This document shows, piece by piece, positions 32,890-43,529 of a stretch of 64,000 nt of DNA. The stretch spans positions 134,167,318 through 134,231,317 of the forward strand of contig NC_071392.1 of NCBI RefSeq assembly GCF_022682495.2, given 5' to 3'. The notes beneath the pieces are model-generated. The model saw only the letters and a program-made list of their open reading frames with translations, did not search any database and was not told the DNA's origin. Both the position numbers and the translations under genes were made by a program. Within the stretch, counting starts at the first letter, position 1; every line of letters begins with the position of its first letter. This DNA is from Desmodus rotundus (taxonomy: Eukaryota; Chordata; Mammalia; Chiroptera; Phyllostomidae).

Positions 32890-33400
32890 AGACTTGGTTT
32901 TGAGGATTTTAGAAGTAATTCTAAAGTTCATCTGAAAGAAATAAAAAGGCAGATATTTTAAAGCCAGTGAGAGGAGATTCCCTATAAAATGTAAAACCAT
33001 ACTTTAAACTTACATCATTTAAAACAGAGTGGTTAAGGCATAAAAATAGGTAGGTGTAACAAAATAGCTATATGATTGTACTTATACCTGAAGACAATAT
33101 TTGATAAAAGAAGCATCTTCACAGATTAATAGGTAAAAGATGGATAATTCAATAAAACCTTTAAGAAAGTTTGCAAGCTACTTATGGGAAATACAGATTC
33201 TTCTCTGCTAAAACCTTATATACATTTTAGATAGGTCTAGAATTAAATGTAAAAGAATTAAGTCATAATATTTGAAAGTAAATTTGATCAATATTTAACT
33301 GACATCTAGAAGACATTTTCTAAGCATAATGGAAAAATCACAAAAAGATCAGTATTTTTGAGTTTATAAAATTTTATCTCTATACTTGACCCAGGTATCA
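32890..33400 (+). mobile_element. Ancient L1M ORF2 fragment, sense
   Basis: Order of phrases: TTCTAAAGTTCATCTGAAAG, AAACAGAGTGGTTAAGGCAT, AAAGATGGATAATTCAATAA, then GGTCTAGAATTAAATGTAAAAG. This follows L1 ORF2 downstream of the reverse transcriptase (CTAAAATTCATCTGGAAGA ... ACAGTATGGTATTGGCA ... TGGACTATTCAATAA). Heavily mutated, with no useful frame. Confidence 0.6.
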
Positions 33401-34269
33401 ACTTTATTAAACCACAGGTTTTAAAGCATATTTCATTATATTTAAGGGTAAATAAAATCTCATTGTGGTCATTTTTAAAAGTGTAATATTTCCTATTTTC
33501 TTCTTCCTTTGGATTTTCTCTTTAATCAGAGATGGGAGAAGGTATGAGGGAGAAGTAAATACCCCTCCTTCTTTCTCCTCTTGCTCCCTCCTCTTGCAAC
33601 TGGATGCCAAAGGACACAGGAGCCCAAATAATGTGGCTTATAAGGAGGTCAGGCTCCCAGGGCACAAAGCAGAGATGGGCAGAGAAGGGTGGAAAATGGG
33701 CCTAGGGGAGAATCCCCAGCATGAAGATAAAGTATGATGGTCTCTTCCTTATGGAGTGCATGGGCTCAATCTATGCTTCTGATCATCCATGGCAGAAAGA
33801 CAATCTTTGTGTCAGTGACCTCAAACTCCAGGTCTCCCTCTCCTTTTCCTCTTTAATCTAGAAAGGAGAATAAAGCCTCAAACAGACCCAGGTGGTGATG
33901 GCCTTTGGAAAGGAAACTCACATGTCTGCTACAAAAGAGACCATAATCTTTAAGAAGGAAGTGCTTATCCACAGTGCTTAAGGGAATAAGGTCTGAATCT
34001 AGGCAAGATTCAAAACAATTAATACACTTTAATAATGATTATAGGTTGCTTGAAAAATTCTAATCAGAAAAAACAAATATTGTGAATCAGAACATGTTCT
34101 TCTTTCCAGAAATAACTGAAAGTTTTATTTACTACATGGTCAAAAGAGTACTGTAAAATAAAAAAAAGATCATGATAATTAGTGACAGAATGCATTTTCC
34201 AAACAAGGAGCTCCGGCACCCTTCCCATATGCTCTTGTTACAAATGTGATCTTGATAGTCCTCCTATCC
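33401..34269. other. Unassigned DNA
   Basis: No gene or repeat recognised. The 90-codon frame at 33465-33737 has no family resemblance. Confidence 0.5.
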
Positions 34270-34715
34270 ATTGATGAGGTGTTTATCTTCTTCTGATGAA
34301 ACTGGATGGGCTTTTGTGGCTCAAGTACTAGAGATAGTGTAAAGGATGTCATATACTACCTGAAACTAGATCATAAAAGTGCCAGACACATCTGTTTTGC
34401 TCTTTTGACAGAGACACCAAGTTGTGAGGAAGCCCAAGCAGCCTGTGGAGAAGTCTCTGTGGAGATGAACCCCTGGACCACAGATTGAGCTCCTGACTGA
34501 TAACCAGTCCCAAGTTACCAACCATGTGAATGAGCTATTTAAAAGCAAATCCCCCATCACCCAGTCTCACCTTCTCAGCTGATGCCACATACAGCAGAGA
34601 TGACATGTCCCTATTCAACTCTACACACAGCAAATTCCTGAAAAAAATAAAGTTGTTATTATTTAAGCCATCAAGTTTGAAGTGTTTTGTATGCAGTAAT
34701 AACTGAAACATGAAT
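34270..34715 (+). mobile_element. Probable solitary MaLR (MLT1-type) LTR
   Basis: The text follows an old ERVL-MaLR LTR: GTTGTGAGGAAGCCCAAGCAG, CTGTGGAGAAGTCTCTGTGG, GATGCCACATACAGCAGAG and, near the end, AATAAAGTTGTTATTATTTAAGCCATC, AGTTTGAAGTG and TATGCAGTAATAACTGAAAC. LTRs of this class end with a polyadenylation signal and TTTAAGCC(A/G)C before the 3' terminus. It is a non-coding, heavily diverged relic with no internal region beside it. Confidence 0.6.
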
Positions 34716-35439
34716 CCTTGAAAGATGGAAGGCAATGCTTCCATCAATTTTATGCCCTTGAATCTTCACTTGACTCACCTAAATCTTGGCCTTCTCAAGT
34801 AATGATTTTTTTTTGCAGGTATGATGATTTTTTTTCAGGTGTGTTCATAGTTCCATAACAACACATCCATATTTTTAAAAGATATGTATTATGGCAGGGA
34901 GGAGTGAAATGATGTGCCTGGGATTTCCTTTAAAACACTGCAGCAAGAAAAACTGGAGGTAAAAAAAAAAAAGGACAGACGAAGCAGATGCGGCAACATT
35001 TAGGTAACTGTGGAAACTGGGTGATGCCTACATGGGGATTCATTGTACATTCTTCTTTTGAATATTTGAAAAATTTCATAATAAACTTGGTTTTTAAACT
35101 GGATAATAGCAGTTGCCATTGCAACATAAATAATGGCCTCACCCAGATAGTATTTGCTGACCTCCCAAATCTTCCTGTTCCCTGGCATCCTTTATTCTTA
35201 GCTTGTTGTCCCCTTCCCAGGCCTGAAAGCAGACTATGTGACTCCCTTCCCACCACCAGTGGGAAATTCTGCTCTGCTAGGAAATTCAGGGCATCACTGT
35301 CCAGGTTTCTCCTGGTGACCTGGACAGGATGGGAGCCACTGTGGATATATACTTTACCTGAAATTTTAAAAGTAAAGAGGAATTATTTGAGGCCCCCCAA
35401 ATAAACTAGGAGTTGAAGTGGGTTCAAGGACAAAGGATC
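34716..35439. other. Mostly unassigned DNA with a possible old L1M tail
   Basis: At 34960-35100 the phrases GGTAACTGTGGAAACTGGGTG, ACATGGGGATTCATTGTAC and TTTGAAAAATTTCATAATAAA resemble the 3' end of an old mammalian LINE. A 20-bp tandem duplication, each unit with a T-run then CAGGT, lies at 34802-34840. No gene is seen. Confidence 0.4.
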
Positions 35440-35600
35440 ACACCTGTTGGTTCATATCTCATCTCTGCCCTCAGCAAATTAACTTTTCTGAGCCTTGATT
35501 TCTTTGGTTGTAAAAATAGGAATATTAATATTTATCCTAAAAGGATTGCTTTGAAGAGAGATAACATTTGTGATAACGCCTAGCACCTTGCCTAAGAAGA
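35440..35600 (-). repeat. MIR SINE fragment
   Basis: TAACTTTTCTGAGCCTTGATT, TCTTTGGTTGTAAAAATAGG, ATAACATTTGTGATAACGCC and TAGCACCTTGCCTAAG match the antisense MIR order. Confidence 0.65.
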
Positions 35601-36544
35601 CATGGTAGATGCTTTCTCTTTTAACTCCTTCCTTAAAGGAGAGAAGTTCTCTGCATCTTTTTGCTTTAGTTTTGCATTATAGGATGATATTTCTTTCTTC
35701 CTGGGATATAAATGCTGCCCTTTCTGAGAAACTTGGATTACCCCTGTTCTTCTTACTCACTTATAGTCTGACTGACTTTGAGTTCTGTTATTCATGACTC
35801 TCTGGGTCTAAAGGGGTTGTAGAGTTTTTCTCTGTGAGGATTCTGGCAATGATTGCAACCACCCAGGATCCATACCTGTTGAATTCCACTTCCCTGCTCT
35901 TCCCACTTCAGTTCCCCAGGACTGGCCCTCTCACCCCGAGTCACTGCTCTGCTAGACCACATTCTCCTGTTGCCCGAGAAGTTCTGACTCTACAACTAAA
36001 TGGCGGAATCTCCTGATGATGAGTCAATTTGCTAGTGTCTGAATTTTCTCTCTAGACCTTCCAGTGGATGTCTTGCTGAGGCCTCTGTATTACCTTTGTA
36101 TGAGCACATGATAGCTTGTGAGAGAACCAGGGGACTCTGATGCAGAGTCCATCTTGAGACTTAGAATCTGTTTTATCCAGCCACTAATTCTTGGGCAACA
36201 AAAGTGTTCTTCTTAACATTCTCTTTTATATTTGTATAAAAATAAAGACACATAATGTGCATATTAACTCAGGTAGTTCTGAACCTAATAATAATGAGTA
36301 CATAAACAGCAGGTGTAGGCTTTGGCTGGAATAGTTTGGAATGGCTTCAAGGGGGACGTGGTGGTGGATGAAGGGGAAAATTGGAGGCTGAGTAGGTAAA
36401 AAAAAAAAAAAAAAGGAGGGATGGAAGATATTCAGGATCTTGACTTCCACTCAAGAACCTATTAGATTATTACTTATAATTTATAATCAGAAACATCCAG
36501 AAAAGCTATCACATGAGTTTGTTTTAGAGTAAGCTGAAAAATAG
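35601..36544. other. Unassigned DNA
   Basis: No gene or named repeat. An A-run of 17 is at about 36398-36414. Confidence 0.5.
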
Positions 36545-37707
36545 GTAATATTGGGAAACTCAGGAGAGAGAGAATATGGTGGAGGAGTGAATGGAAGTCA
36601 CTCTAACCTCCCAGGACCAATCTGGAATTACAACTAAATTGTGGAGAAATCACCCAGAACAAACAACTGAACAATAGTGATAGAGAAGCCTTATAACCTC
36701 AGACAGTCAGAAAAATGAGCTTCAGTACAACCTGATTGGTAAGGAGTGCAGTGGAGACTTGAGAAGGCTGGCTGGGCACCCACAGGCAGCAGCACCAGAG
36801 TAGTAATTAAGCAGCTACTTGGATCCCCCTAAGAAGAGTGGGGTCTAAACCCTAAGCTGGGATCCCCAGCCTCGAGCACCAAAGCCCAAAAAGTACATAG
36901 ATAAAACCAGTGGTGAAAAGCACCAGGGTTGCTCTCTGCCAGAGATAGATGGCTGGAGATGAAAAAAACTGTTTAAAGAGCCAACACACAAATTTTCACT
37001 TGCAGCCACTTACCTGGGACTCTGGCAAACGTTGGGGTGGAGGGGGCTGGAGAAGCTTGAGGAAAGGCTGAGGACAGAAGCTTAGGGGAGAGAACTGAGA
37101 GAGTAGACACCGGGATCCTGATGCGGAGTCATCCCCCACACTGCAGCAGCCACTTTGCTCAGGCAGACCACTCCCCTCCCAGTGGCAGCAGCCTGAGGGG
37201 AAACAATAGGGGAAACAATAGGGGAAACAACCAGGAAGAACTCTGCCCTGCCCTATGGTGCCTAATCCTGTCTACTGAGTGAAGAGTGACTAGATTACCA
37301 ACTGAAGGTATCAGCCACAGACAGTAGATCCCTGGAAGTCTCAAACAGGCTGCCTAAAGTCAGACAGGGTCACCATCTGACATCACCAGGGGCAAATCCA
37401 GAAAGGAAAAAACAGTGTACCTGCACAACATCATACAAGATGTGGTGGGCAGAGTGACCCCTAGTCAACCAGCTGGAGGGAAGGACCCACCAAAGAATGA
37501 CCCAACAACAATCAAAACCCAATAACATCCAGAGAACCAACATAAATGGCATAAAGGGCATCCCAAGAGCATCAAGTTCAGGAGATCAAGGAGATTGCAC
37601 CACTGAATCTCACCAGTCTTCTACCATAGCAGAACACACCACAAAGTCAAGGAGTCAGAACAGATCAATTTAAGAAGCAAAAGCAAACAAGATGAGTCTG
37701 CCCTAAA

Positions 37708-37938
37708 ATGGGGAGACAAAGAAACAACCTCCAATCAAAAGGAAAGGAGGAATCCTCAGAAAGAGTACTAAATGAAAAAGAGGCAAGTCAGCTATCATAT
37801 ATTGAGTTCAAAACAATGGTTATGAGGAAGCTCAGTGAGCTCAGTGAGAATTACCAAAAACTACAGGGAAGCTATGAGGAACTTACTGCACATTACATCA
37901 GCATGAAAAAGGACACAGAAACTATCAACAAAAGCTAA
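37708..37938 (+). pseudogene. ORF1 N-terminus and coiled-coil start (divergent element)
   Basis: 76 codons from MGRQRNNLQSKGKEESSERV to MKKDTETINKS and a TAA or TAG stop. The frame goes on past the stop with EEMKNTICELKKTVEGIKNR and LDEIEDQITKLEDKIEKYS, a typical ORF1 coiled coil with hydrophobic heptads. In L1 this region drives trimer formation. Confidence 0.7.
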
Positions 37939-38178
37939 GAGGAAATGAAGAATACAATTTGTGAACTGAAGAAGACAGTGGAAGGAATCAAAAACAGGCT
38001 AGATGAAATAGAGGATCAAATCACCAAGCTGGAGGACAAGATAGAAAAATACTCACAGAAAGAGCAAAAAGGAAAAAAGACTGAAAAAGAACAAAGAGGG
38101 GTTAAGGGAACTACAGGATAACATGAAATATAGTAATATCCATTTTATGTTTAATAATGTTATACTTATTAAACATAA

Positions 38179-38490
38179 GTATAATAGGGATCCTGGAAGG
38201 AGAAGAGAAGAGCAAGGGATAGAAAACCTGTTTGAAAAAGTAATGATGGAAAACTTCAGCAACTTGATGAGAGAAAAAGCCACACATGTCCAGGAAACAC
38301 AGAGGATCCCAATCAGGAGAAACCCAAAGAGACCCACTCCAAGACACATGATAATTAAAATGGCAAAATTCAAAGACAAAGACAGAATCTTAAAGACAGT
38401 AAGAGAGAAACAGGAAGTAACATACAAGGGAGCCCTGATAAGGCTAGTAGTTGACTTCTCAACAGAAACACTGGAAGCCAGAAGGGAATA
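38179..38490 (+). pseudogene. ORF1 RRM/C-terminal part (divergent element)
   Basis: After the palindrome the reading resumes with acidic residues, IENLFEKVMMENFSNLMREK, then RHMIIKMAKFKDKDRILKTV (RRM core strand) and VTYKGALIRLVVDFSTETLE, ending at a stop after EARRE. The C-terminal domain is cut short compared with copies A and D. Confidence 0.7.
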
Positions 38491-39019
38491 GAAAACTCAG
38501 ACCACAGTTCAGTATCATTTCTGAGTGTTTGTGAAGGTAGTGCACATACAACCATAGGCAGGCTAAGCTGATGCTGCTCTGAGATGGCTTCCTCTGTTCT
38601 TATCATGCAGAAGGTAAACCAAGGGGTAATATGAGATTTTTGCCATTACTACAGCTTATATTTTTAATCTTCCTTATCACAATGATCCTGAGCATGCACT
38701 TTGATGAGCAGGTTTCTTTTTCAGGCTACTGTATGATTGAAGCAGCAGGGTGAGCAGTCAGTGGGTGCAAGGGTAGAGGGAGGATTAGTGGAGAAGCTCA
38801 TGAGAAGAGAAGAGACTAAGCTTAACACTGGACAGAGTTGCTGAGGTGCCACAGGCCTGGGTACCTGCTTTGGCCTGAAGCACCTCCTCCTGCCCTGAGC
38901 CTTCTTCTGGGAATCCTGTGATGCCAGATCCACACAGCAGGAGCTCCCACACCAGTAGACATACTTTCAAAAAAACTCAGTGCCTGGCAAAGGACATCAG
39001 AATTGCTAGTGTGAGATAC
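38491..39019. other. Unassigned DNA
   Basis: No gene or named repeat. Overlapping minus-strand frames of 60-80 codons at 38721-39025 have no family resemblance. Confidence 0.45.
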
Positions 39020-39290
39020 AGGCATTTATATTTTTAAAAGCCCTCTAGTTAATCTAATGTGCAGCCAAAGTTGAAAATCTCTGCTCTAAATATTAACACT
39101 GTAGTACCAGAACCTGGCTGCATACTCAAACCAACTTTGAAAATTACCTAACCTTCTAGATCCATACCCAGATTTTCTGGTATTATTGGTGTGGGGTGGG
39201 CCAGCTTAGGCATTGGTAATTTTAAAAAGATCTCCAAAGTGATTCCAATGAGCAACTAAGGTGGGGGAACAACTGTACTAATTTTAAAGA
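39020..39290 (+). repeat. MER5-type hAT (Charlie) remnant
   Basis: Near the right end, TTCTGGTATTATTGGTGTGG, GGTGGGCCAGCTTAGGCATTG, AATTTTAAAAAGATCTCC and GTGATTCCAATGAGCAAC follow the MER5 order (TCTGGGGTGGGGCC..GAATCTGCATTT..AGCTCCC..GTGATTCTGATG). Diverged, with no clear 8-bp duplication. Confidence 0.5.
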
Positions 39291-39661
39291 GAGCATCTAA
39301 CAACTAAGGCCAGAAACCATCACCCTATACTCTATCCAAGAAGCTGCAGAAACAACTTATCACATCCTTCTACAAGCAACCCAGCCCTCTCCTCCTCTTC
39401 TGCTCAGGAACTCTCTGAGCCTTGAGGAAGGGAAATGTTAATGAGTCAGGTTATCCTCATTCTCTTCCTCCCAACATTAAAATGGGAGTGCTCCCTGACC
39501 CCATGGCCAAGTAAGGAAGGAGGCTGCCATAGGACTCCAAAAGAAATAGAGGTCTGAAAGAAGGGAGAATGCAAGCAGTTCCTAGCAGAGTGGCTCTCCC
39601 ATGTCAGGGAACTTGGGAAAAGCTGCTTCTCCTGGCTGTTCCTCAAATTTATTCTAATGCC

Positions 39662-39721
39662 CCATGAGAGCTTAGTGGGAATTACCAAAAATTACAAGGG
39701 CGCTATGAGGAACTTACTGCA
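39662..39721 (+). repeat. Orphan 60-bp fragment of the divergent ORF1
   Basis: GGGAATTACCAAAAATTACA and GCTATGAGGAACTTACTGCA repeat, with few changes, the coiled-coil coding stretch at 37838-37890 of the divergent element about 1.8 kb upstream. Nothing else of that element is seen beside it. Confidence 0.7.
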
Positions 39722-39980
39722 TGGAGCCTGCCTCAATGAGGGCCTCAGGACCAGGTATTCTCAGCCACAGAAGTAGTGACACCAGGGTGAGAGAATGCCA
39801 GCTGAGGAAGAGGTACAGTTATATCCCTATCCATCTCAACATCCCTTCCTACCCTGTGCACCCTATTCTCACACCCCACTCCATGCAGTCATTGTCCCTG
39901 CTAGAGCCCACATTGGGGACAGTAGAAGATGAGATCTCAATGGAGTTCCATAGACTGAATTTAATAACCAAAAAAAACTA
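39722..39980. other. Unassigned DNA
   Basis: No repeat or gene recognised; the 86-codon frame at 39721-39981 is not supported by any domain. Confidence 0.4.
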
Positions 39981-39990
39981 GGGAAGTTTA

Positions 39991-40237
39991 TTTTTTTTTA
40001 ATTCTCATCCAAGGATATGTTTATTGATTTGAGAGAGAGAGAGAGTAGGGAGAGGAAGAGGGAGAGACAGAGAGAGAGAGAAACATCAATGTGAGAAATA
40101 GCAATCAGTTGCTTCCCACGTGCACCCCGACCAGATATTGAATCTGCAACCTAGGCATATACCCTGACTGGGGATTGAGCCCTCAACCTCTTGGTGCATG
40201 GGATGATGCTTCAACCAACTGAGTCACTGGCCAGGGT
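39991..40237 (-). mobile_element. Ves SINE, long subtype
   Basis: On the plus strand: T-run, AATTCTCATCCAAGGATATG, TTGATTTGAGAGAGAGAG, (GA)n, AAACATCAATGTGAG, TGCACCCCGACCAGATATTG and finally CAACCAACTGAGTCACTGGCC. The extra AATTCTCATCC tail module marks a longer Ves subtype than the other copies. GGGAAGTTTA (39981-39990) and GGGAAATTTT (40238-40247) are the likely, diverged target duplication. Confidence 0.8.
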
Positions 40238-40249
40238 GGGAAATTTTTT

Positions 40250-40975
40250 TAAAAAACTGAGATACAGTTGACATAAAACTTGTGCAAATTTATGATATGT
40301 AATGTGTTGATTTGATACATTTATATATATTTCAACATGATTACCAGCACACCATTAGCTATCACCTCCATCACATCACAAAATTATCATTCCATTTTTG
40401 GTGAGAACATTTAAGATATAGGGTTTTTTTTAGCAACTTTGAAGTATATAACACCATATTGTTGACTAATCATCATGCTGTGCATTATGTCTACAGAACT
40501 TAATTCATCTTATAACTGAAGTTTGTACCCACATCTTCCCAACAACCCCACCTCAGCTCCTGGTAACCTCCATTCTATTCTCTGTTTCTATGAATTTGGC
40601 TTTTTTAGATTCTGCATATAAGTGAGATTATTTATCTGTTTGTGTGTGACTTAGCTCACTTAACATAATGGCCTCAAGGTCCATCCATGTTGTTGCAAAT
40701 GGCAAGATTTCCTTCTTTCTCATGGTTGAACAATATTACAGTTTATATTTTTACTACATCTTCTTTAATGGTTTATCCATTGATGGACACTAAGGTTGTT
40801 TTTATTTTGTCTACTGTGAATAATTCTGTAATCAACATGGGAGTATGGATACTTTCTCATATCCTGTTGTCATTTCCTTTGGGTATATGCCCAGAAGTGG
40901 GATTGCTAGACCATATTGTAGTTCTATTTTCAATATTTTGAGGAACTTCTATAATTTTTCCATAACAGCTGAATG
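40250..40975 (-). mobile_element. Ancient L1M, 3' UTR plus ORF2 end
   Basis: The antisense order is clear: ACTGAGATACAGTTGACATA, GTGTTGATTTGATACATT, CATCACATCACAAAATTATC, ATTATGTCTACAGAACTTAATTC, CAACAACCCCACCTCAGCTCC, then ORF2 tail phrases AAGGTCCATCCATGTTGTTGC, TGATGGACACTAAGGTTG and GGGATTGCTAGACCATATTG. A mammal-wide subfamily, older than the bat L1s here. Confidence 0.8.
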
Positions 40976-41139
40976 AAGGAAGTTATATATAGATAGACCT
41001 AAGATGTTAAGGACCACAACAGGGGCAGCTAATGTGGCTCAGTTGGAAGCAGAGGCTGGAGAAAAGTAAATCATTTTCTGTCTATGGATGGACTACTAAG
41101 AAAGGCCTGCCTTATACATCAGTTACACATGCATCATGT

Positions 41140-41270
41140 CCCACCACCAGAATTTAAGGTCCTTGAGGGCAGGGAATGAGTCTAATGCTTTTGAAGCAAC
41201 CAGAGGCCAGCTCTGTGCTGGGCATAAAATAGGGGCTTCCTGCACACATGATGCTTGATAAGGAATTCTC
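41140..41270 (+). repeat. L2 LINE 3'-end fragment
   Basis: CCACCAGAATTTAAGGTCC, TTGAGGGCAGGGAATGAGTC and CAGCTCTGTGCTGGGCATA follow the L2 3' end (CCACTAGACTGTAAGCTCC..GAGGGCAGGGAC..AGCACAGTGCCTGGCA). Confidence 0.65.
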
Positions 41271-42061
41271 CACATGGGTTGTGCCCCACTTTCTGGGTGA
41301 CATTTATGTTCTGCTTTGTCTATTAGTAGCACAGATTTTTTTTGTTTTAAATTGGGGATTTCTCATTTTGGGGGTGGGAAGATTATTTTAAAATAAATGT
41401 ACTTCTCAGCTATGTTATTTGCAGTGGCTGAGCAATATGGCATTGGCAGAAACTAAACAACAAAAACTAAGCTATTTTATAATTTTAAAAGGTTTTGTTT
41501 GTCTCTTAGGCTGGATATCTATAAGTCTACAGATATTGCCTTGGTGTTCCTTGGCAGCCAATGATAGAATTTATGATCTGTGGACCTCAGGTGTTTTGTA
41601 CTGACCCTCAGTATGAACAATTCTGAAGGTATTTATTAATCTCTTAAGTCAACCAATCTTCACCACTCAGAATGTTGCAAGCATTCAAGTGGAAAGATCT
41701 TTACCATTGAGTATGTATATGGCAATGACACACCCTGAAATCATTATGTTAAGAAATTAATTACATGAAACATTGTAGGACAGGTTATTGCCTCAACTGT
41801 CCCCTATCAACCTTTGTTTTGAGACACTTGGAGGTTCCTTGGGAATAGGATGGAGGGATTTCTATACTTTGGCCCCCTCAAATCAAGAAGAGAAACAAGC
41901 ATGCTAGTTTTAGTGTTAAAATAAGTTGATACAAACACCTATCCTGTTATTTATATTGATGATCTAAGAAACAACAATCTGAAAATAAGGTTGGAGGGAG
42001 GAAGGCTGTCAGGAATGATATGTGTATAAGAAAGTAGTTTAATATGCAGAAAACTGCTTTT
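41271..42061. other. Unassigned DNA
   Basis: No gene or named repeat. It forms the left flank of HAL1-like copy C. Confidence 0.5.
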
Positions 42062-42086
42062 AAGATATATTAGCTGGAGGGGGAAC

Positions 42087-42098
42087 CAAGATGGCGGC
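42087..42098 (+). promoter_or_regulatory. YY1-like site at the 5' tip of HAL1-like copy C
   Basis: CAAGATGGCGGC, about 10 bp from the 5' end. In L1 elements a YY1 site near the start positions transcription initiation. Copies D (CAAGATGGAGGC, 54762-54773) and E (CAAGATGG, 56987-56994) keep it in the same place. Confidence 0.65.
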
Positions 42099-42834
42099 GT
42101 AGGTAGACACACTGCGCCTCCTCGCACAACCAGAACTGACAGAGAATCGAACAGCAAGGGGGACTGACACCAAGGAAATAGAAAATAAACACATCCAGAC
42201 TGGTAGGAGGGGCGAAGACGGGCACCGGGGTGGAGAGGACTCGCGTGGCTGTGGCGGGACTGAGACTGGCGGAGTGTGGGACAAATGGCGCAGGCAGTCT
42301 GAGCACTAGCAGACCCTGCGGCCCCACATTTGCACAGATAAACCCAGAGGGCCGGACTCAGAGTGGCGGAGAGTGGGGCAGGTAGAGTGGCGGGTAGCAC
42401 CCCGCGGCACCACATTCGCCCACAGATAAACCTGACGAACCGCGGGCAGCGAAGCAGACCGTGCAACCCAGGGTTCCAGCTCGGGGAAATAAAGCCTCAA
42501 ACCTCTGATTGAAAGCGCCCCTGGGGGTTGGGGCAGCAGCAGGAGAGACTCCCAGCCTCACAGGAGAGGTTGTTGGAGAGACCCACAGGGGCCTAGAGTG
42601 TGCACAGGCCCACTTACTCGGGAACCAGCACCAGAGTGGCCCAGTTTGATTGTGGGTATCGGAGTGAAAGATTGAAATCCGGAGGAGAGTGAGGCGGGCG
42701 CCATTGCTCCCACTTGGCCCCTCCCCCACGTACAGCGTCACAGCGCAGCTACCAGCATTACCTCGCCCCCGGTGAACACCTAAGGCTCCGCCCCTTAAAG
42801 TAACAGACGCGCCAAGACAAACAAACAAACAAAA

Positions 42835-43167
42835 ATGGCCCAAATGACAGAATACTTCAAAGCTCCAGAAAAAATACAACTAAGCAATGAAGAGATAGCC
42901 AACCTATCGGATGCACAGTTCAAAGCACTGGTTATCAATATGCTCACAGACTTGGTTGAATCTGTTCAAAAAACAGATGAAAAAATGAAGCCTATGCTAA
43001 GAGAAACAAAGGAAAATGTACAGGGAACCAATAGTGATGAGAAGGAAACTGGGACTCAAATCAATGGTGTGGACCAGAAGGAAGAAACAAACATCCAACC
43101 AGAAAAGAATGAAGAAACAAGAAGTTGGAAAATGAGGAGAGGCTTAGGAACCTCCAGGACACCTTGA
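42835..43167 (+). pseudogene. ORF1 N-terminal/coiled-coil part (copy C)
   Basis: 110 codons from MAQMTEYFKAPEKIQLSNEE through IANLSDAQFKALVINMLTDL and VDQKEETNIQPEKNEE. The start is preceded by an A-rich leader (AACAAACAAAAATGG, a good Kozak context with A at -3 and G at +4). The first part is acidic and helical, then a heptad-rich stretch. A single base missing in about 43106-43128 shifts the frame, and the block ends in MRRGLGTSRTP; the true continuation is in the next frame. Confidence 0.85.
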
Positions 43168-43529
43168 AATGTTCCAACATCCGAATTATAGGGGTGCCAG
43201 AAGGAGAAGAGGAAGAACAAAAAATTGAAAACTTATTTGAACAAATAATGGAGAACTTCCCCGATCTGGCAAAGGAAATAGACTTCCAGGAAGTCCAGGA
43301 AGCTCAGAGAGTCCCAAAGAAGCTGGACCCAAGGAGGAACACAACAAGGCACATCATAATTATATTACCCAAGATTAAACGCAAGGACCTACATCCAAGA
43401 TTACTGTATCCAGCAAAGCTATCATTTAGAATGGAAGGGAAGATAAAGTGCTTCTCAGATAAGGTCAAGTTAAAGAAGCTCTTCATCACCAAGCCCTTAT
43501 TATATGAAATGTTAAAGGGAGTTACCTAA
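43125..43529 (+). pseudogene. ORF1 RRM/C-terminal part with 47-codon deletion (copy C)
   Basis: Reads MENEERLRNLQDTLKCSNIR, IIGVPEGEEEEQKIENLFEQ, then RRNTTRHIIIILPKIKRKD and directly LHPRLLYPAKLSFRMEGKIK to LLYEMLKGVT and stop. Compared with copy D, the stretch equivalent to 56062-56202 is absent, which removes the middle of the RRM/C-terminal junction, including the VTYKGVPIRLSADFS motif. The deletion keeps the frame. The product could not have a normal nucleic-acid-binding C-terminal domain. Confidence 0.85.

Larger units (their letters stand above)
36545..38490 (+). mobile_element. Divergent ORF1-bearing L1/HAL1 element
   Basis: A leader of about 1.15 kb (36545-37707) precedes an ORF1 relic, and homology ends near 38490 within the ORF1 C-terminal domain, so it is 3'-truncated or deleted there. 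The ORF1 differs clearly from copies A-E (start MGRQRNNLQSKGKEESSERV, longer coiled coil), so this is a separate subfamily. The leader holds three tandem copies of a 12-bp unit (GGGGAAACAATA) at 37196-37231. A perfect palindrome interrupts the RRM part at 38145-38178. Confidence 0.65.

Noticed and set aside
34802..34840. Two T-run plus CAGGT units that look like splice acceptors
   Set aside because: They form a simple 20-bp tandem duplication, with no coding exon next to them.
34988..35404. 138-codon plus-strand frame
   Set aside because: It starts in a probable old LINE tail and has no domain or family resemblance.
37196..37231. Regular 12-bp units considered as a possible array
   Set aside because: Only three adjacent copies with no spacers; a minor tandem repeat inside a retroelement leader.
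41020..41050. GCAGCTAATGTGGCTCAGTTGG, SINE-head-like
   Set aside because: Only about 22 bp match and no SINE body or tail follows, so it is not enough to call.
41951..42879. Overlapping minus-strand frames of up to 173 codons
   Set aside because: They are antisense to the GC-rich leader of HAL1-like copy C; the same frames appear opposite copy D at 54626-55557.
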